Shown here: positions 5,962 to 9,529 of the stretch, in pieces
Layout of the letters: every line of letters begins with the position of its first letter
Position numbering within the stretch: the stretch's first letter is position 1
Assembly: GCA_024644145.1 (NCBI GenBank)
Contig: JAHELO010000041.1
Coordinates: 1 to 9,529 of the forward strand
Source: Christiangramia sp.
GTDB lineage: Bacteria > Bacteroidota > Bacteroidia > Flavobacteriales > Flavobacteriaceae
Reading direction: 5' to 3'
DNA length: 9,529 bases
Program-made: the position numbers and the translations under genes
Notes under the pieces: model-generated
What the model was told of the DNA's origin: nothing
The model's input: only the letters and a program-made list of their open reading frames with translations
Databases searched by the model: none

Positions 5962-7287
5962 CTAGATCTCCCGGTCCTTATCAAAACCTTCAAGATACTG
6001 AGCAACTCTTTGCACAAACTGCCCTCCTAAAGCACCATTTACAACCCTGTGGTCGTAACTATGAGAAAGGAACATCTTATAACGAATGCCGATAAAATCT
6101 CCATCTGGTGTTTCTATTACTGCAGGCACTTTTCTAATAGCACCTAATGCAAGTATTCCTACCTGAGGCTGATTAATGATAGGAGTCCCCATGATACTTC
6201 CAAAGGTACCAACATTGGTTACCGTATATGTACCTCCCTGAATATCGTCTGGTTTAAGTTTATTCTGTCTTGCACGCTCAGCAAGGTCATTCACCGCTTT
6301 AGCCATCCCTACAAGATTCAACCTGTCGGCATTCTTTATAACGGGAACGATCAAATTACCATCTGGTAATGCTGCAGCCATCCCCAGATTAATATTTTTC
6401 TTTTTTATAACCTTTGTGGCATCCTCGTTTACCGAGATATTGATCATCGGGAAATCCCTGATCGCTTTCGCCACCGCTTCCATAAAAATTGGGGTAAAGG
6501 TAAGTTTCTCACCCTCCTTTTTCTGAAATTCAGATTTATGCTTATTTCTCCAGTTCCAGATATTGGTAACATCTACTTCTATAAAAGATTGTACATGTGC
6601 TGATTTCTGAACGCTTTCTACCATATGATGTGCGATCATCTTGCCCATTCGGCTCATTTCTATGATCTCATCTTCACCACTCGCCACAGGTTGCGATTGG
6701 GCAGGAGCACCAGCTGCCATTGTTTTAGACTCCGGCTTTCCTTGAGACGATGCAGCTTTTTGAGGCTGTTTACCCCTATTCTCAACGTAATCTAAAATAT
6801 CATTCTTAGTTACTCTGCCTTCTTTTCCTGTTCCTTCTATAGAATCCAGCTCGCTAAGAGAAATACCTTCTTCTTTTGCGATATTCTTAACCAGCGGGGA
6901 ATAAAACCTTGAGGAATCAGAATAATCTTCTCCCACATCCCCAGACGCGGTTGTTTGAGCCGCCTGTACAGTTTCTTCAACCTCTGCTGCCACGGCAGCC
7001 ACTTCTTCATCGGCATTTTCTTCACCATCAGCTCCTTCAACCTCACCTTCAGTTTCTATTATGGCAATAGTCTGGCCCACCTTCACGACATCATCAGCTT
7101 CAAAGAGCTTTTCCACGAGTTTCCCATCTACTTCACTTGGGACCTCACTATCAACTTTATCAGTAGCTATTTCAAGTACCGGCTCATCCATTTCAATAGT
7201 ATCTCCAACCTCCTTAAGCCAGCTAGTTATTGTTGCCTCGGCAACGCTTTCACCCATTTTGGGTAATTTTAATTCAAATTTTGCCAT
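5962..7287 (-). CDS. 2-oxo acid dehydrogenase complex E2 (dihydrolipoamide acyltransferase)
   Basis: The E2 core enzyme transfers acyl groups from E1-bound thiamine diphosphate through a swinging lipoyl arm to CoA. The 441-residue protein has one lipoyl domain (about 1-80; lipoylated K44 in IATDKVD), an acidic Ala/Glu linker (81-118), a peripheral-subunit-binding domain (about 127-168, SPLVKNIAKEEGI), a Pro/Ala/Gln-rich linker (170-205) and the catalytic domain (about 208-436). The active-site segment is YDHRVVNGALGG, with catalytic H413. The Asp of the usual HxxxDG motif is Asn here (N417, codon at 6037-6039). Specificity for pyruvate, 2-oxoglutarate or branched-chain keto acids cannot be settled; the single lipoyl domain and the DHRVVxGALGG form lean to a branched-chain or succinyl type. 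No E1 or E3 gene is adjacent. A terminator follows directly, and 217 AT-rich nt separate it from recR, so it is probably monocistronic. Confidence 0.93.
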   Translation of the reverse strand: MAKFELKLPKMGESVAEATITSWLKEVGDTIEMDEPVLEIATDKVDSEVPSEVDGKLVEKLFEADDVVKVGQTIAIIETEGEVEGADGEENADEEVAAVAAEVEETVQAAQTTASGDVGEDYSDSSRFYSPLVKNIAKEEGISLSELDSIEGTGKEGRVTKNDILDYVENRGKQPQKAASSQGKPESKTMAAGAPAQSQPVASGEDEIIEMSRMGKMIAHHMVESVQKSAHVQSFIEVDVTNIWNWRNKHKSEFQKKEGEKLTFTPIFMEAVAKAIRDFPMINISVNEDATKVIKKKNINLGMAAALPDGNLIVPVIKNADRLNLVGMAKAVNDLAERARQNKLKPDDIQGGTYTVTNVGTFGSIMGTPIINQPQVGILALGAIRKVPAVIETPDGDFIGIRYKMFLSHSYDHRVVNGALGGQFVQRVAQYLEGFDKDREI

Positions 7288-7504
7288 ATCGTTAAATCAG
7301 ATGCGATTTTTGTTATTTGAGTTGCGAATTTAACCAAAAAACCCCTTGTTAAATATTAAAAAATCAATAAAAATTAAATTTACTGAATTATTTATAGCGA
7401 TGTTAAGCTTAAATTTTCCCGCTAAAATTACAATTTCAAGAACGGAATTGAAAAAAGAATAATAATTTTTTAAAATTCTTCCAGTGCTGCGAAGTGAATA
7501 TTTT
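7288..7504. other. AT-rich intergenic region between recR and the E2 gene
   Basis: This 217-nt stretch has no credible gene. It presumably holds the E2 promoter. The best -7-like element on the minus strand is TAAATTCG (7325-7332), one mismatch from TAnnTTTG, but no TTG lies at the expected distance, so I do not call it. A weak terminator-like hairpin for recR lies at 7451-7480. Confidence 0.6.
7451..7480 (-). terminator. Weak AT-rich terminator candidate after recR
   Basis: AAGAAT and ATTCTT (7455-7460 and 7475-7480) can pair across a 14-nt AT loop, and on the minus strand the stem runs into TTTTTT. The stem holds one GC pair only, extended by GU wobbles. It lies 24 nt past the recR stop. 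Position suits a terminator, but stability is low. Confidence 0.3.
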
Positions 7505-8122
7505 TCAGCCTTTCATCGAATTTTCGAAGGGAATTCTGTTGGTGATACTTCTCCCTAAAGTAACCTCATCTGCATACTCGAGCTCATCACCCACTGAAAT
7601 TCCGCGGGCAATGGTAGAGGTCTTTACCCCGGTACCTTCTAATTGTTTAAAAATATAAAAATTGGTGGTATCTCCTTCCAGGGTACTGCTTAAAGCGAAA
7701 ATGATCTCCTCAATCTTCCCTGCGTTCACTTTCTCTACCAGGGGATTTATTGTTAACTGAGAGGGACCAATACCATCCATAGGGCTAATTTTTCCTCCTA
7801 AAACATGATATTGCCCACGGTACTGCCCTGTGTTCTCAATAGCCATAACATCACGAATGTCCTCCACTACGCAAACCATCTCTGAGACTCTTGATGGATT
7901 GGCGCAGATCTCGCAAAGCTCGGTATCACTAATATTAAAACAATTTTTACATAATTTTATGTTCTCACGCAGGTTTTGCAGTGCTTTTGCCAGTTGCACG
8001 GTTTGCTCCTCCGGTTGTTTTAACAGATGCAGCACCAGCCTTAAAGCGGTACGTTTTCCTATGCCAGGTAATTGAGACATTTCGTCCACCGCCTGCTCCA
8101 GTAATTTTGAAGAAAAATCCAT
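7505..8122 (-). CDS. recR: Recombination mediator RecR
   Basis: RecR forms a ring-shaped clamp that, with RecO (and RecF), loads RecA on SSB-coated single-stranded gaps. The 205-residue length is standard. Domains in order: helix-hairpin-helix [11 protein letters not shown] (18-28); a complete C4 zinc finger (C58, C61, C70, C73); a Toprim domain starting at VVEDIRD (85-91) with E87; [16 protein letters not shown] (105-120); and the C-terminal segment with TLEGDTT (147-153) and [15 protein letters not shown] (171-185). No residue expected for function is missing. The first ATG is 77 nt from the divergent symporter start. No clear promoter is visible in that gap on this strand. It is not next to dnaX or a nucleoid-associated ybaB gene as in many other bacteria. 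Confidence 0.98.
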   Translation of the reverse strand: MDFSSKLLEQAVDEMSQLPGIGKRTALRLVLHLLKQPEEQTVQLAKALQNLRENIKLCKNCFNISDTELCEICANPSRVSEMVCVVEDIRDVMAIENTGQYRGQYHVLGGKISPMDGIGPSQLTINPLVEKVNAGKIEEIIFALSSTLEGDTTNFYIFKQLEGTGVKTSTIARGISVGDELEYADEVTLGRSITNRIPFENSMKG

Positions 8123-8141
8123 ATGCGAATTTATGATTTTT

Positions 8142-8173
8142 TTGATGGATGAAATTACTTAAGCCTTAATTTG
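8142..8173 (+). promoter_or_regulatory. Putative Bacteroidota-type promoter for the symporter gene
   Basis: TTG (8142-8144, preceded by a T run) is followed after 21 nt by TTAATTTG (8166-8173), a seven-of-eight match to TAnnTTTG. The start point would be near 8180, leaving a leader of about 20 nt before the ATG at 8200. The -7 octamer is identical to that of the P2 element of rpmB. Confidence 0.55.
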
Positions 8174-8199
8174 TAAATTGCCCCGCAGAACTACTTACT

Positions 8200-9529
8200 A
8201 TGCAACCATATCAGGTCCTGATTCTTATAGCCGCCTACTTTGCGGTACTTATTCTAATATCATATTTCACCGGCCGTGAGGGCAGTAATGCCGAATTTTT
8301 CAAAGCCAACAAACAGGCTCCGTGGTACCTCGTGGCTTTCGGGATGATAGGAGCTTCCCTTAGTGGAATCACCTTTATCTCTATCCCGGGAACAGTGGAA
8401 TCTGATTCATTCAGTTATTTCCAGGTGGTCTTAGGATATACCGTGGGTTATGCTGTTATTGGGCAGGTCCTGCTGCCGCTGTACTACAGACTGAATCTCA
8501 CATCTATTTATACATACCTGCAAAGCAGATTTGGAAATGCTTCCTATAAGACCGGAGCCTCTTTTTTCCTTCTATCCAGGGTAGTTGGGGCGAGTTTCAG
8601 GCTTTTCCTGGTAGCCAATGTTCTACAGTTAATAGTATTTGATGCATTAGGAGTCCCATATTATATCACCGTAACCATTACTATTTTACTTATCTGGCTC
8701 TATACTTTTAAGAGTGGAATAAAAACGATCATATGGACAGATACCCTACAAACCTTTTTCATGTTACTGGCACTCGGGATCACTATTTATTTTATTTCTG
8801 AAGATCTTGGTTTTTCGGTTAAAAATCTCCTGGGATATCTGGCAGAAAGCGAACATTCAAAGATCTTCTTTTTTGAAGACTGGAAGAGTAAAGATCATTT
8901 TGTAAAACAGTTTTTATCTGGTGCCTTTATTGCCATTGTAATGACAGGCCTTGACCAGGATATGATGCAAAAGAACCTTACCTGCAGGAGTTTAAAGGAC
9001 GCTCAAAAAAACATGTTCTGGTTTACCATAGTTCTCGTCTTTGTTAATTTCCTATTCCTGACTCTGGGAGTTCTGTTAACAGATTATGCTGATCTAAATG
9101 GAGTGACCGAAGTAAGAGATGAATTATTTCCAGCGATCGCATCTAGCGGAGACCTGGGAATCGCGGTAGCCGTCTTTTTTATATTAGGACTAATAGCCGC
9201 TGCTTATTCCAGTGCAGATAGTGCCCTTACTTCATTAACCACTTCCTTCAGTATAGATATCCTGGACATAGAAAATAAATATGACGAGAAAAAGCAGGTA
9301 AGGATCAGGAAACAGATCCATATTGCCATTTCGGTACTACTTATTCTGGTTATGATGGTTTTTAAATATGCCATTGCAGATAAAAGTGTAATCAACAAAC
9401 TGTTCCAGTTCGCAGGCTACACCTATGGCCCATTATTGGGACTATATGCATTTGGACTATTCACAAAATGGAAAATAAAAGACAGATTTGTTCCCGTTAT
9501 CGCGATTGCCGCACCGGTACTATCTTATA
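8200..9529 (+). CDS. Sodium:solute symporter (SSS/SLC5 family), 3' end beyond window
   Basis: The first 443 residues of a sodium-coupled transporter of the SSS family (LeuT fold, inner membrane); complete members of this size class have about 490-550 residues. The many hydrophobic segments begin with one at about 4-23. Family marks: FxGREGSNAEFF loop (24-34), GASLSGITFISIPG (51-64, the unwound TM1-equivalent helix), YTYLQSRFG, SGIKTIIWTDTLQ (172-184, the GGxxAVxWTDxxQ-type signature), and SSADSALTS (337-345), whose paired serines correspond to the Na2 sodium site. The solute cannot be predicted; relatives carry proline, pantothenate, sugars, sialic acid or carboxylates. It has no operon partner in view and runs divergently from recR. 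The first ATG is chosen because it precedes the first membrane helix and sits about 20 nt behind the predicted transcription start. The reading frame is open to the window edge, with no frameshift. Confidence 0.93.
   Translation, partial: MQPYQVLILIAAYFAVLILISYFTGREGSNAEFFKANKQAPWYLVAFGMIGASLSGITFISIPGTVESDSFSYFQVVLGYTVGYAVIGQVLLPLYYRLNLTSIYTYLQSRFGNASYKTGASFFLLSRVVGASFRLFLVANVLQLIVFDALGVPYYITVTITILLIWLYTFKSGIKTIIWTDTLQTFFMLLALGITIYFISEDLGFSVKNLLGYLAESEHSKIFFFEDWKSKDHFVKQFLSGAFIAIVMTGLDQDMMQKNLTCRSLKDAQKNMFWFTIVLVFVNFLFLTLGVLLTDYADLNGVTEVRDELFPAIASSGDLGIAVAVFFILGLIAAAYSSADSALTSLTTSFSIDILDIENKYDEKKQVRIRKQIHIAISVLLILVMMVFKYAIADKSVINKLFQFAGYTYGPLLGLYAFGLFTKWKIKDRFVPVIAIAAPVLSY

Noticed and set aside
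6955..7333. Plus-strand open frames opposite the lipoyl and linker region of the E2 gene
   Set aside because: Serine/threonine-rich translations are the mirror of the E2 linker; the minus-strand protein is clearly real.
9204..9398. Minus-strand open frame inside the symporter gene
   Set aside because: It is antisense to conserved transmembrane segments and the sodium-site serines of the symporter, so it is a shadow.

Overview
The window looks like chromosomal DNA from a marine-type member of the Bacteroidota, most likely a Flavobacteriaceae genome of the Gramella/Christiangramia–Salegentibacter–Zunongwangia kind. The evidence is a moderately AT-rich sequence, no usable Shine-Dalgarno sequences in front of the genes, promoter-like TTG / TAnnTTTG-type elements, a DUF4295 gene (a Bacteroidota-specific family) directly after rpmB-rpmG, and the gene content around ftsY. 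Genus is an inference from protein flavour, not from a search.

Layout. Ten complete genes and one partial gene lie on the minus strand, and one partial gene lies on the plus strand at the right edge. In transcription order on the minus strand these are: recR (7505-8122); a 2-oxo acid dehydrogenase E2 gene (5962-7287) closed by a strong terminator (5913-5940); a tightly packed four-gene operon of a DEDDh 3'-5' exonuclease, an FAH-family hydrolase, a single-domain HPt phosphotransfer protein and cinA (5820 down to 2824, junctions of -1, +8 and -4 nt); a ribosomal-protein operon rpmB-rpmG-DUF4295 (2595 down to 1990) with promoter-like elements in front and a 12-bp-stem terminator behind (1923-1958); then ftsY (896-1849) and a putative lipoprotein amidase running off the left edge. 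A sodium:solute symporter (8200 to the right edge) is transcribed divergently from recR and has its own promoter-like element.

Function. Most of the window is housekeeping: translation (bL28, bL33, DUF4295/probable bL38), co-translational membrane targeting (FtsY), recombinational repair (RecR) and central metabolism (E2). The least ordinary part is the exonuclease–FAH–HPt–CinA operon, which combines a nuclease, two likely metabolite-housecleaning enzymes and an orphan phosphorelay protein by translational coupling. I found no mobile element, CRISPR array, tRNA, rRNA or phage gene. No gene-free stretch exceeds 300 bases; the longest are 2596-2823 and 7288-7504.
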